Assembly (NCBI RefSeq): GCF_905147045.1
Contig: NC_065894.1
Coordinates: 5,803,501-5,867,500 of the forward strand
Source of the DNA: Nymphalis io
Lineage: Eukaryota > Arthropoda > Insecta > Lepidoptera > Nymphalidae
Direction: 5' to 3'
Length of the DNA stretch: 64,000 bases
Made by a program: the position numbers and the translations under genes
The notes under the pieces: generated by a model
Told to the model about the DNA's origin: nothing
Seen by the model: only the letters and a program-made list of their open reading frames with translations
Databases searched by the model: none
In this document: one piece after another, positions 1 through 12,187 of the stretch
Layout: each line of letters starts with the position of its first letter
Position numbering within the stretch: the stretch's first letter is position 1

Positions 1-43
1 TGTTTATATATTATGTGATATAGTAACAAAATTAAACACTTAC

Positions 44-856
44 TCCGGTTAAGGGTTTTGTTTCCTTTACATGGTAGCCACCCACTTCAATGACATTAGC
101 TGGGAATAGTCTTGAACCAGTTAAAATAAAATTGTGATATATAAGTAAAAATTTAATTTCTCTAGCCAAATCTTCTAAGGGAGGTATGTCGTCGTAATAT
201 TGCGCAAGTGTTTGCTGATTATTTCTCTGACTAAATATATAAAACATTGTTTTAAAATAAACATCTAAAATAGTTATTTGAATTTTTTGTAATAGCGTAG
301 GTTTCGTTCCCCCTTCCAGAAAGTGGAAGGGAACGAACGATGGGTTGTTCGGAATACCGAATCTGTTGTAATGCCATGGCATTAAAATGTGCGACATTAT
401 ACCAACGACGGGCGCTTGTAGCTTATAAGCTATACCCAAAGCACAATCACTGTTAAACTGTTCCACAACAATAACGTCAAACTTTGGTTTATCTTTAACA
501 AGTTTTTGTACATCTTTATTAGCTAGCATTATATCACAATTCACTTTTCCTGAGTTCGTTAAATATATACCAACTTCCAGAATACTAAAGAATGATCTAT
601 GAAACGGTAAATTATCTTCAATAGCATCGATACTTCCCGCTAAACTTATGTCATGATAATTCTTCGGCGGGTCATCTTGTGGAAAGTGTGATATCACTGT
701 TACATTGTGGCCTCGTTTGGCTAATTCTTGTAAATACACTTTAAATACAAAAAAATGACTCTTTCCATGGTACGGTAATATGCTTAGAATATTTAGTGAA
801 ATAACATTAAATGGTATTATCAGTAATATCGCTATACGTAATGTATTCGAGTACAT
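44..856 (-). CDS. UDP-glycosyltransferase gene 1, first exon only (gene continues off the left edge)
   Basis: Exon 1 of a membrane-bound UGT, which transfers a sugar (UDP-glucose in insects) to small lipophilic acceptors in the ER lumen. The ATG is at 856 and is followed by a hydrophobic signal peptide (about residues 5-20). The G-K-S-H motif gives the catalytic His at residue 34, and the E-Q-F-N-S-D-C motif supplies the partner Asp. The exon ends after a complete codon plus a first base of the same kind as its neighbours, just before a GTAAGTG donor at 43; reading on would reach a stop at 32. Exons 2-4 with the donor-binding half would lie left of base 1. It is most similar to the exon 1 sequences of the next three genes and resembles the lepidopteran UGT40 group by recall; that family call is inference. 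Confidence 0.95.
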
Positions 857-1284
857 TATTTTTAGAGCTACGGAGCAAGCGCGTTCGTCCGTGCGTTTCT
901 GGTAAGTGATTCATACTGACCTTGCATGATACATTCTAATAGGGAACTTTATGCCGTACTCAATTAAAAAAGGTTATTGAGTGTTGCTACTGTCAATATT
1001 ATTGGGAGTGATGGGCAATGAATCAATATAACTTATAACTAATATTAAATTTAATAAACATGTATTATTGTAACTGTTTATTTAGTTTAATTTTCTTACA
1101 ATTTTATTAGATCACACGGATGGCAAATACTTTCGGTATTTTAAATTATAAATACATAATACGTGCATTTGATTATTCAAAGTAGTTTGATGACCTCTCC
1201 ACTAGCGGCTCGGCTAGAATACATGTGACATAAATCTTATGAGTCCAGTCTGTGGTGACTAGTAAAATTGTTTAACTAAAATTG
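857..1284. other. Spacer upstream of UGT gene 1
   Basis: Contains the promoter side of UGT gene 1, since the gene reads leftward from 856. I see no clear TATA box and no ORF. The sequence is AT-rich. Confidence 0.4.
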
Positions 1285-1450
1285 CGAGTTCAAACCCGGA
1301 CAAGCACCACTGAGATTTCATGTGTTTAATTTGTGTTTATAATTATTCATCTTGCGCTCGGTTTTGAAGGAAAACATTGAGTGAAAACCTGCATGATGAA
1401 GGAAATTTTATCCGACGTGTCATGACACATCCGCATTGGTGCCACATTGG
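1285..1450 (+). repeat. Degenerate tRNA-derived SINE fragment (family S2)
   Basis: Carries a B-box-like GAGTTCAAACCCGGACAAGC followed by CACCACTGA, then a body with ATTTGTGTTTATAATTATTC and AAGGAAAACATTGAGTG. The same order is found in the better copies at 37337-37655 and 50743-51058. The A-box part is decayed, so this is an old copy. Confidence 0.7.
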
Positions 1451-2172
1451 GAAGAACATTATTTTACTTATATAAATACTCTAACAGATGCCTTGCATTT
1501 TTTTATACAATTTGAACAAAACTTATAATTTTGATACATATAATACAGCTTATATTAAAAATGGTACTATTATTGACATTAAAAAACCCAAGTTTTCACA
1601 AGTTTATATGTTAAAAAACAATATACCAACGTAGTATTTGCTTTATCTATTGTAAGAAAGAAGTATTTTCAGCTAACATTTAGAAAAGTAAGGCAACTAT
1701 CTGATATAAATATTACGAAATTACTACCATATTTTGCTTATTTACATAGTATGTTCTACGAATTATTACTTTTAGTACAATACCGACATTGAAACGGTTT
1801 CTATTCTACCAAAGAGAGCTTTATGTATATTTATAACATGCACCACTTACTTAGGGATGTTTTTTACTATGTAGTAAAATTGATTACACAGTATCATCCA
1901 CTACATATGATATGTATTGGATGATAAACAAGCGTAGAGGTCATTCGCGCAAAGATGCTTGCTGATTGTAGACGCGTTACTGTCGGATTGCAAAACCGGT
2001 TTAATCACTACTGCGCTCGACACCGCGTCATAACGATGTTTACAATGTTGAGTCTTTTGTTCGATTATAATAGATAAATATGTGAGGTAAAAGATCTAAT
2101 ATACAGGCTGTTTCTGTTTCTTGTACGATATCGGAATAAAGAGTCACCTAAGTAAATTGAACAAAGTACAAA
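1451..2172. other. AT-rich spacer, nothing recognised
   Basis: No ORF of useful length and no repeat that I could match to other parts of the window. It lies between a SINE fragment and a LINE fragment. Confidence 0.4.
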
Positions 2173-2866
2173 ATGTCAATGCGAGTTATTGGCCGCTTTA
2201 TTAGAACTACACCGATACATGTCATGGAGAGCGAATTGTGTTTTCAACCTTTAAATATCCGAAGGAAATATCTAGCCGGTAAGTTTGTGCTAAAGTCTAG
2301 GTCTATCGAAAATAACGTAACTGTAAATGTTTTAAAAGATTTAAACAATATTTTTTCACTTGGATCGGTAAACCTCGACCTTTCGAGGATAGCCTATGAT
2401 ATTTTAGAGTCCATACGCAAGAGTCAAAGTGCAAATAAAACAATAATTATCCAGTGGATATCTTCACATATTGGCAATTAGGAAGCTGACAAAGCAGCAA
2501 AACAAGCTGTTCACGACGGAATTCGTTATCATCGCATACCTTTACATAGTGAAATTATAAATAAGTTCAAGAAAACATGTAAACAAAACTGGCAGAAATA
2601 TTTTGATGAACGTTCGCGACATAAAAGTATATGGTAAAAGACAATTGTCTGTGAACTTCATACCCATGGTTTCAAAAAATTAAAAGTAGCAGAAAAAATA
2701 GTATGACATTTATGAGACTTCGTTCCGGTCATATTCCGTCAAACAAATTTAATTTTATGATGGGCAAAACAAACACCTATAAATGTGTATATGGTAACTG
2801 CATGGGTGATATTTATCACAGATTGATGGAATGCGTCGTTCCGGCCCCGTTTATAAAATAATATAT
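2173..2866 (+). mobile_element. 3' fragment of a jockey/I-type LINE (RT thumb and RNase H-like region), decayed
   Basis: The first 102 codons read as the post-RT region of a non-LTR retrotransposon ORF2 (LRRKYLAGKF-like motif), followed by an RNase H-like W-I-S-S-H-I-G-N. A TAG at 2479-2481 interrupts the expected G-N-x-E-A-D-K-A-A-K continuation, which resumes in the same frame directly after the stop. Further downstream a frame encodes L-R-x-G-H-I-P-x-N-K-F, also typical of these ORF2 C-termini, but with stops and frame changes. The RT core is missing, so this is a dead, 5'-truncated copy. The clade (I/LOA/jockey group with RNase H) is inferred from motif order. Confidence 0.75.
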
Positions 2867-3282
2867 ATAAGCTAAACTGTTATTGAAAATGTGTAAATAG
2901 AATACTTGCTCATTTCAATAATACCGTATATACAAAAGAACAGATTATTGATGTAGAATATTATTGAAGTAATATCAAGTTAATTAGGTGTTAAGTTGTT
3001 TGTTTTAGTATAATTACTGTGTGTTTTGCTTGTACGGGGGTGACAAAGTCAATCTGATGACTAAACTCCCAGGTAAAATAAATGAAAAAAAGCGTGGAGG
3101 TTAGTAGTTTGACACCATACAGGAAAAACTATTTAATTTATAGTTGACTTTGTAATTTTTCATTGTGAACGGAGTAACTAATCGAAAGAAGATACTTTCC
3201 GAAGTGGTGGTGCTATTCTTAGATACAAAAGTGCTATTAAGAGTCTACTTGAATAAAGTACATATTGATTTTAATTCATTGT
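2867..3282. other. AT-rich spacer, nothing recognised
   Basis: Follows the LINE fragment. No coding potential or structured element was seen. Confidence 0.35.
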
Positions 3283-3661
3283 ACTAATATTATAAATGCA
3301 ATAGTAACCCTGTCTGTCTTTAGGTTTTACGGCTAAACTGATTTTGATAAAATAAAATGAGAACATTGTGTTAACTTCTAATGGATTAAAATTTGGGTGA
3401 AAGTTATTGAAGTAACTCTCTTGTCATTATAAACTAATGTCTAGTTTACGCTTTATTACGCCTTAACTTAAAGTATGGTTTATTGGTATTTTGGCGACGA
3501 AAAACGAGTACAAAAATTTCGTTAAACATTTTTAAATTGATCAAGCCCAAAAACCTGGTTGAATTGGTACAATATAATTTAAATTTCATTATTATTTATA
3601 TTTATTAAAAAAATGTTATATTTTAATTAATGCCTAGCGACGTGGGCGCGTTCAGCTAGTA
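3283..3661 (+). repeat. Dispersed lepidopteran retroposon remnant (starts TACTAATATTATAAATGC, ends near CAGCTAGTA)
   Basis: The left end has the TACTAATATTATAAATGC start and a CCCTGTCTGTCTTT stretch. The right end finishes with GGGCGCGTTCAGCTAGTA. The reverse complement of such an end, ACTAGCTTTTGCCCGCGG, appears at 45844-45861, 52272-52289 and in the third duplicate. The family is known to me as a common lepidopteran repeat, but I cannot name it with certainty. Confidence 0.5.
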
Positions 3662-3765
3662 TGTCCCATAAAATAAGAAGGATGTAAATCCATTCCTGAT
3701 TTACCTTACAATAACAAAATAATAATAAGATTTATTAATTCGTATTTGGTAATTTATTAATTCAA

Positions 3766-6700
3766 TCAATTGACCTTGACCTTTCTCACACCATTACCCG
3801 ATAAATCTTTCGATGAACAAAATACATTTTTCACTAGTATTGTAATTAAATATTTGACAACTGCAATAGTGACAATGAAAAATATTAACAAAATCGCATA
3901 TATATCTAAGCAAAAGTATTGATAAAGAGGAACATCAGCCGCCGGTGATCTGAATGTGAAATTCTGATGGCGAGCTGCGAACTCCGTCCAGAAAATTGCA
4001 GCATCCATTGCTTTTACTGGACGATCGTGCCATGCTTTAGACAAGAGTTTGACTTTTTCACGAAATCTGAAAAAAACAAAATTAGATATGAGTCAAAAAA
4101 TATTATTTATACGTGCAACCATGTGCCGTGAGTGATTTACACTTTAGTAATTAGAACTTATTATTAATTTATTGATTTAAGTATGCTTATATCGAGTTGT
4201 TGATGATGTTCTTTTGATCGATTTCGACCACAACAGTCACCGGTAAGTGCATAAGTGTGTGCATAAACAGACACACTGACATTACTTTCTGAATTATAAT
4301 CCGATGGGACGGCATATCTGACACGAAAAAAATCATTTCTTAACGGAAAAATCAATAACCTTTAAATGGTGTTGTGACTCGGGGTTCGAACTCGACACCA
4401 TGCTATCTGCGGCCTTATAAATTAGCCACTAGAACAGCAAGGCAAGAATGTAATGTTATTATAACAATAATTGTAGTATGATACGCATAATAAAAAAAAA
4501 AACTGATCATAAAATAATTATGAAACTCAAGGAAACTCGAGAAACTTATTATTACGAGTATGAGCAGTGTTTCCCAACCTTTTTTAGGCCATGCCCCACC
4601 TTAACATTTCTAAAATTTTTATGCCCCTCATACATAATTTTTAACCTTTAAAAATTGTTTTATTCCCTTAAGAAATATAAATGATAGTTGTAGGAAGAAA
4701 TCACTATGAAATTGTGGTGAATCTCCGACGAAGTTTACTTGACGACTCTAATTACCCAGTTGATATTTTGGTAACGTCAAACGAAATTATAGCTAATAAT
4801 TATTTACAGCATTTGTCACTGATATCTAGCATTGCATTTAAATAACCCAAAACGAAAGGGTTAAAGTCGTGTCGAGTCCATTTTTAAATTGCCCCCCTTA
4901 GCTATCAAATTACGCCCTGTGGGGCGTGGGCCCCACGTTGGGAAACACCGAGTCTGAGTATGAGTATTAATTTACTTACTTAGGTTCAAGGACAGTTTTA
5001 AATTTCTCAAGAAGATAATTTTTAGTCAGAAGCTCGTATTGTAATTGTACACCAAGACCGCTCTCTTCTATAGCTGCGGCATTTGTGGGTTGATCCCCAT
5101 AAATTGGCATACCGACTATTGGTACGCCATGGTATATAGCTTCTGTGGTGCCTAATAAACCACAATGTGAGTAAAACGCTAAGACCTTTGGATGAGCTGT
5201 AATTATAATATCATATTTTAATAAATATTTGGGAATTATATATTTTTATCATTACGTATTTAATGTTTGATTATATTACTATGTCTTCTCTTATGTACAT
5301 ATAAAAAATAATGTTTTAATTTCTTTGTATTTCATACTTTTATTAAAAGGATTTGATATTTTTTTAAATTGGTATGCATTTGCTTGAAGGTACATACATA
5401 TATGCTGATATTGTAACAGAAATGTGCAATACATATGACCGCCCCGAGTGTCAGATAAAGTGAAAGTAGATGTCATGAAACAAAAAGATGATTTAAGTAA
5501 TTTGTAGTTTTAATGTTTTGAGTTGATTGTTTTTTCGTGGACAGACCATTCATTCTTTACGTTTATACGTCTTAAAGTTTAAAAACGTGAGAGCTGAAGG
5601 TCTACGTACCTATAGTGACTTAAAATGTTTATTTATGTAACAAATTAAAAAAAAATTAAAATGCGACATAACACCTTCATCCACTTAATTCTTCAATTAT
5701 TATCAGCAAAATTGAAAGTAATATTGCAAAAGAAGCGATCATATATTCAGTGTTTTTGTTTTATACAATGACTGTGGAAGCTGTTGTTATTAATTATATA
5801 ACTAATCGTAAGTGGTTTGTTATTGATACCTAATATATCATTCTGTGGCAACCATTTAGCTACATAAATGTTTTTAGGGTTGCCAGGTAGCGTTTTCTTG
5901 TTCCATTTCCAAATAACTCGCTGAGGTAATTCCTCTAAGGCGTTTATTATTTCTTGTAAAGTATCAGATGGCAATGTGGATGCTTTCAATAAAGTACCAA
6001 AACTGATATATATTACACCATGTTCGGAGTCTTCGATAAACTTTCGTAACTCCTAAAAATTAAAAAAAAAATCCTTTTATGAAAGTTCAAGGCTTGTATA
6101 TATACTCTACATTTATTTCAACGCTCATATTTAACCAAACATTCGTAAATAGTATTATAATATAAGTATTTGTTAAATAAGCGTCCATACTTACATCAGG
6201 TAATGGTTTCGCTTTTGCTACATGATAGCCACCAACTTCAATAATATTAGATGGCATTAAAGTTGAACCAGAGAGCATAAAGTTCTGATATACGAGAACC
6301 AACTTTATATTTTTTGCCAGATCCTTTAGCGGAGGTACGTCATTAAAAAATTCGCTTATAATATTTTGTTCTAATGGATGAGTTACATGATGAAATACAA
6401 AATTGACGTGGTTATATAAAATTGTCCTAAAGATTCTTTGAAAAAAGGTTGGGTGTGTTCCACCTTCAAGGAAATCAAATGTAACATAAGATGGATTGTA
6501 CGGAACTCCGAATCTACTGTAATGCCATGGCATTAGTGTATGAGAAGTTATTCCTATAACAGGTGCTCTTAAAACATGTGCTAAAGCCAAACCACAGTCA
6601 CTATTAAATTGTTCCACAACAACCAAGTCAAACTTAGCTTGTGTTATCCATAAATTTTGCACATTTTCATCTTCAAATAACATTCTACAAGTAAAAGGTC

Positions 6701-7013
6701 CTGCAAGAGCTTGGAGTAGAGTTAGAGAAAGAAAAACTACGAACAGAGATTTGTTTACTGGATGACTTACTTGAAGAGCTTGTGAATTTTCACTTAAGTT
6801 TATGTCATGATAGTTTGCTGTAGGATCCTTTTGAGGGTAAAATGATATAACGGTCACATTATGGCCCCTATTTGCCAGTTCCCTTAAATACGGAGCAAAA
6901 ACGAAGAAATGACTTTTAGCGGGTAGAGGAAAAACTCCCAATATATTTAATGTTTGCACTTCAGTTAAACTACTTATTGTTAAAGCCACAATTATTTTAA
7001 ACGTTAAAATCAT
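3766..7013 (-). CDS. UDP-glycosyltransferase gene 2 (four exons, about 519 residues)
   Basis: ER membrane UGT for conjugation of small lipophilic substrates. Exons: 6195-7013, 5830-6052, 4980-5196, 3766-4066. Phases are 0, 1 and 2, and all junctions are GT-AG. Exon 1 holds the signal peptide, catalytic His35 in A-K-S-H-F, and the partner Asp in F-N-S-D-C. Exon 2 holds E-H-G-V-I-Y-I-S-F-G and W-L-P-Q-N-D-I-L. Exon 3 holds the UGT signature, from F-Y-S-H-C-G to P-I-Y-G-D-Q. Exon 4 holds a transmembrane helix and a tail ending KVKVN, which fits a KxKxx ER-retrieval signal. Start: first ATG before the signal peptide. A poly(A) signal (AATAAA) lies at 3753-3758 past the stop. A hAT-like MITE sits in intron 3. 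UGT40-like by recall; the substrate is unknown. Confidence 0.96.
4365..4447 (-). repeat. tRNA-like SINE head (family S1) in intron 3 of UGT gene 2
   Basis: On the minus strand, TGTTCTAGTGGC (A-box-like), AAGGCCGCAGA and GAGTTCGAACCCC (B-box-like) occur in the same order as in the head of the long SINE at 24908. Only the tRNA-related part is present. It could be a decayed head or a related tRNA pseudogene. Confidence 0.55.
4557..4958. mobile_element. hAT-like MITE with 8-bp target duplication, inside intron 3 of UGT gene 2
   Basis: The element spans 4565-4950. It begins CAGTGTTTCCCAACC and ends with the near inverse (ACGTTGGGAAACACCG), the terminal inverted repeat form usual for hAT elements. 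It is flanked by AGTATGAG (4557-4564) and AGTCTGAG (4951-4958), an 8-bp duplication with one difference, which fits hAT. The interior has no transposase ORF, so it is non-autonomous. Its right end lies about 22 bp from the exon 3 splice donor (exon edge 4980). Confidence 0.85.
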
Positions 7014-8057
7014 TTTTTTAAATACTGTATTTTTTCACATAACAACGCTATTATTGTAATCTAGGTTAACTACTGCAGAAATAATTGGTGGATTATCAAC
7101 AATAATCAAAATTAAAATAGATTTAGATTAACAATGTCATTAGATGATAAAAATTATTATCATTGATCGCACAAATCAGCGTTAAATATAATTATTGTTG
7201 TATAATATTTTTGGTATTATATAATATATTTGTATAATAGGCGAAAAAATTGTTTTTATTATTATGTAATTGCATTTGAAATCATAATCATATAACAGTT
7301 ATGAAACTCGTATTTGATTTCAAAAAAAGCAGTTGCACTTAGATAATTCATTCTTTATTTTTTGACGTGAATGTCTTTTATATCGAAAAGTTACTTGCAA
7401 TAACTCTATGTAAAAAAATATGTGACGACAAGATAACCTAATCCTTTGAAAGTACAGCAGCTATGACCTACTGAAAATATTTTATTATTAGTATTTATAG
7501 GATAGAAGCCATTACTCGGTAGTGCATATTATGTCACAGGTGTGTATACCTTCACTGTATTTGCGGGCAGCACGACGCATTCGGAAATATATTTACCATC
7601 GTAAGCTATGTTTACTTAGTAAACACTCAGCAGTACATTGAACGATTCGAGAGTATTAGACAGCTGAAGACGTAATAGTAAGTGTGATATGTACATAAAA
7701 CTCATAGTTTCCATCATTAGAAGTTGTAATGTTTATAAAAAGGTGTGTTTTTTGCAGGAATTTGAAGACAAGACGATTGACGTAGTCTAATGCAAATACG
7801 ATAGTATCATTTTTTTTTAAATTCTGTTTTAGTATATATTTGATTATTTATGGCGAATATTGAGGTTCTTTATAATAGGTCATAGTTTTTTTTATGAATA
7901 CACCAAATATGTATTATTTCGTTAACATTTTTATTCTTTGACTCTATGTAAAATAAGTACAAATATAAGTATCAATTCTAAAAAATAATAATACGTTAAT
8001 AAATAAATACTAAAAAATGTTTGCATACATTTTATGGGAATAAAATCATTTTTAATA
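7014..8057. other. Spacer between UGT genes 2 and 3
   Basis: Upstream of gene 2 (7013) and downstream of gene 3 (8058). AT-rich, no ORF. It must hold the gene 2 promoter, but I see no convincing core element. No repeat was recognised. Confidence 0.4.
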
Positions 8058-11000
8058 TCATTCTCTCTTTGATTTTTTAGTTTTTTGTGAACTTGATTTG
8101 CTTCTAAACATCCATGATAACAAATTCTTTAATATGATGATAATTACTAAAATTAAAACAAATAAAACTGATAGTATATCTAAGCACAGGTATTGATATA
8201 ATGGAACGTCTGCTGCAGGAGTCCTGAAAGTAAAATTATGATGTTGAGCTGCAAATTCCGCCCAATACACCGCGCTGTCCATTGCTGAAATTGGACAATC
8301 ATGCCAGGCTTTCGATAACATCTTCACTCGTCCATGGAATCTGAGAAAAAAATATCAATATATACAAAAGATGTACTATATTTTTTGTTCCATCTATTTT
8401 ATTAAACTATTTACAGTGATTTTTTTATCTGTGTACATGTTATAGTAAATTTACTTTGTATAAATACATATTGATTTTTTGGTTAATTAATAAATTTCAG
8501 TTTGCATCCTCTTTCGTTTCACTTTGGCGTTTATTTAAATAGGTTTTAAATAATTTTGGGTGCGCTTGGTTAATTTGACGTCATTGCCCAGGCAGAGATT
8601 TTAAGGACAGTAGCAACCAATTAACTGCTTTAAAACTGACTTTCCTTGAAATCCTATGGACCTATGGCTTCGAAAATACTTTTCTTTTAGCTGCCCTAAA
8701 ATTCTAGTATCTTTATTGAAAATCAGACTAAATAAAAAAGCTCACGGATCATATAATTGATATTGTAGATCATTTGATATTCATGTTTTTATTAGTAAAG
8801 CAAAGATAAAAAATGCATAAGAATATAACAATTAATAAAACAAGAAAAAATTTACTTACTTAGGGTCTAGCACTGTCCTAAATTTCTCTAAAAGTTTTGA
8901 TTTTGAAAGTTCATTAAATTGTATCTGAACACCTAGACCGCTTTCTTCGACAGCAGCTGCGTTTGATGGTTGATCACCAAAAATAGGCATTCCTACCATT
9001 GGCACACCATGGTATATCGCTTCTGTTGTTCCTAACAAGCCACAGTGAGAATAGAATGCTAAAACTTTGGGATGCGCTGTAAATTAAAAAAAAATTAAAT
9101 TAAAGAAAATGTGAAGCTTTTTAAAAAAAGCAAATGTTCATGTAAGATACGAGTATGATTGTGTGCTGAAAGTAATGAGTCTAGTGTGACAACAATTTAG
9201 ATATCTTATATTAAAATAACTATTTTAAACTAACCTTTGTTCCATATGCTTAAGATTAAAAAGATAAACAGTTTTTATACGAATCGTGAATTGTAGTTCG
9301 CATATAATCTATAAAATTATTGTTAGGTACCTTGTATTGTTCATTATTTGATTGTGCTAATTATATAATACTTTTATATGACATTCGACAAAAAATGTGG
9401 GTCACTTAAAAACATCTCAAAAAGAAATTCAGAACATCATTTTAAAGCTTAAAATTATGATCTCATACTACGAAAAGTGTTTTAATTTTAGAATAAAATA
9501 TTTACCTAATATCGTGTGAATATAAAACAAATATTATTAATTTCTACTATCTTTAATGCAATTTATTATTCGAACTAACACTTTCTCATTTACTCTTCTT
9601 TACATCCTGGGACATTTATAATAATAATAATATCCTGAATCATATTTACTAAAGGGCATATTTATTAAACGTCATATCTTAATACTTTGTTGTTTAAATA
9701 AAATAAAATATATTACCAAGAATGTCATTTTGCGGTAGCCATTTGGATAAGTATATATTCTTTGGGTTTCCAGGCAGAGTTTTCTCTTCCCATTTCCAAA
9801 TAACTCTCTGAGGGAGTTCAGATAAGGCAGCAGTTATGGCTTCAATTTTATCTTTAGGTGTTAAAGTGGCTTTTAACATTGATCCAAAACTGATATAAAT
9901 AACCCCATGTTCAGATTCTTCAATAAATTTCTTTAGTTCCTATTAATCGAGAATGACGTAACATTAATATTATTCGAATAATAGTATAATAAAAATATGG
10001 TTGTAAAATTATAATAATATGATATAAATAAAGTGGTCGGTAATTGTTCATAGTTCGAGACCTTTATAAGCTTGTGCGAATGAAAAATAAAATTTATGTA
10101 AAAATGTTTTATTTTATATTTTTATAGAATAAGTGATCATCGTCGCCCATAAACATTCCTTCCATTCCTTACAAAGCCAATGTGCCACATGCGCTAACCT
10201 TAACTTAGATGTTATGTCCTTTGTGCCTCCCTCTCCACTCTACTCCACGCACCCTTTAAACAGAAACACAAAAATACAAGTATTGCTGTTTAGCGGTAAA
10301 ATGTAGGTTGTTGGTACCTACCTAGAAGACGGGCTTGCACAAAAATTCTACCATCAAATTAATTAATGTTAGGAATTATTGCAAATAATTATAAATTATA
10401 GGCTGCATTTACACAAGGTAAATAAATCAATATTGTAGATCGTGACTAATACTACTAGATATCACTAGTTTAGATATTTGATATTACTACAACTGTTATC
10501 TATTGATATGTGAATGTTACTTTAAATTTAAAATACAGTTAATTGTATTTGCTGTAAATGTTATTTGTTACATAAGTTTATCTCGAAGTAAAAGTTAATC
10601 ATTAACTAAACTAATGTAGCAAAGGTACGAGTATAATTATGTCAGATGAAGATAAAAAAATGAGTGTATATAGTTTGACCTTAATATAAGCAAAATGCAT
10701 TATTTCACCTATCTGTATATTAGTTTACGCTGTATTTTTGTTATATACTTACATCAGGTAAGGGCTTAGGTTCCGCTACATGAAATCCTCCGACTTCGAT
10801 CACATTAGAAGGTAACAATTTCGAGCCAGTTAGGAGAGAGTTAGTGTAAATCAGTAGAAATTTCATATTACGACCCAACTCTTCTAGTGGAGGAATATCA
10901 TCAAAATATTGCGCCAACGTGTTCTGATCTACTCTTTGACCGAAAAATTTATATGCAGTGTTAAAATACGCATCAAATAAAATTCTTTCAACTCTTTGAT

Positions 11001-11583
11001 AAAGCGTAGGTTTAGTTCCACCCTCAAGAAGTAGGAATGGTACGAATGACGGATTATAAGGAACACCAAACCTATTATAATACCATGGCATCAATTGATG
11101 GGATGAGAGTCCCACTACAGGAGCACTTAATTTATGAGCCAGTCCAAGTCCACAATCAGTGTTAAATTGTTCAATCAACACAAGATCAAACTGGGCTTTC
11201 GAATTCACAAGATTTCGAACATTTTCATCGGCTAGCATGGTTTTGCAATTTGATGTACCGGTCGACAAAAGGAACACGCTGATTTGAAAAATTGTATAAT
11301 AAGATCGTTTCAACGGGAACGCATCTTCCAGGATCTTTACCTTGTCCGCTAAGCTAATATCATGATAATTCTTCATAGACTTCTCTCTTGGAAAGCATGA
11401 TATGACTGTTACATTGTGTCCTCTTAATGCCAACTCCTCAAGATAAGGTTGAAATACAAAAAAATGACTTTTGCCTTGATACGGAAACACTCCTAATATG
11501 TTTAACGAATGCACTTGATAAAACTGTGTAAATATAAAGAATAAAGGAATTAATAAACTAAAGGCTCTCAACGCAAGGCTCAT
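8058..11583 (-). CDS. UDP-glycosyltransferase gene 3 (four exons, about 517 residues)
   Basis: Complete ER UGT. Exons: 10753-11583, 9717-9939, 8860-9076, 8058-8340, with phases 0, 1, 2. Exons 2 and 3 are 223 and 217 bp, as in the other genes. Exon 1 carries a longer hydrophobic signal peptide (about residues 5-25), catalytic His40 in G-K-S-H-F, and the F-N-T-D-C Asp. Exon 3 has the intact signature F-Y-S-H-C-G...P-I-F-G-D-Q. Exon 4 has the anchor helix and a strongly basic tail ending KSKRE (KxKxx retrieval form). Intron 1 contains an S3-family retroposon. It is the closest relative of gene 2 in its last two exons. A TATA-like TATAAAAATA lies at 11635-11644 on the minus strand, only 52 bp from the ATG, so its role is uncertain. 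Confidence 0.96.
10135..10345 (-). repeat. S3-family retroposon fragment in intron 1 of UGT gene 3
   Basis: Reads on the minus strand as the S3 consensus seen at 19138-19460. Shared stretches are AGGTACC..., CGGTA(G)AAT, AAATACAAGTATTGCTG and ATGTTATGTCC on the plus strand. It is diverged and incomplete. Confidence 0.6.
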
Positions 11584-12187
11584 GTTGTCACGATATAAAG
11601 TCTACTTGAGAGTTATTACTTGACTGATAAATAATATTTTTATACTACAATACATATTTCCCATGTTGGTATATCATTGAAAAGATAAACGATGACGATA
11701 TCGCTGATGGTCTATTTTTTTCAATCGTGTAATATATTACACAAATTAAATTTAGTATATTTACTTTGTAAATTTTTTATAATGCGATTTGTTCAAGTGT
11801 GTCGATTACGTTGATTTTAATAATAAATGATTTTATTTAAGGCGTGAACAAACGTGAAATTACTTCATTTGAGTTACAATGATTCTTTTTTTCTCGGTAA
11901 TCGTTGCCGCATATTTAGCATTTCGTTTAAATTTAAAAATAAATAATAAAAACAATTAGAAGTAATAGTGATAAACATACGAAGCATCATGCAAGGGCAT
12001 GGATTTGTACACAAATATAATATAAAGTGATGTAATTGTAAGTCTGTTTTTAATATTAGATTTATATACTAGTCGTATCATTATTATAATGTAGGCAGAA
12101 CTTATACTAAACACTATACATTTATATTTTATACAATGGAACTCATAAAAATATGCATATCAAAAATATTCTGTTATACGAATACGT
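11584..12187. other. Spacer between UGT genes 3 and 4
   Basis: Intergenic, AT-rich. It holds the promoter side of gene 3 and the 3' flank of gene 4. No other gene was seen. Confidence 0.4.
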
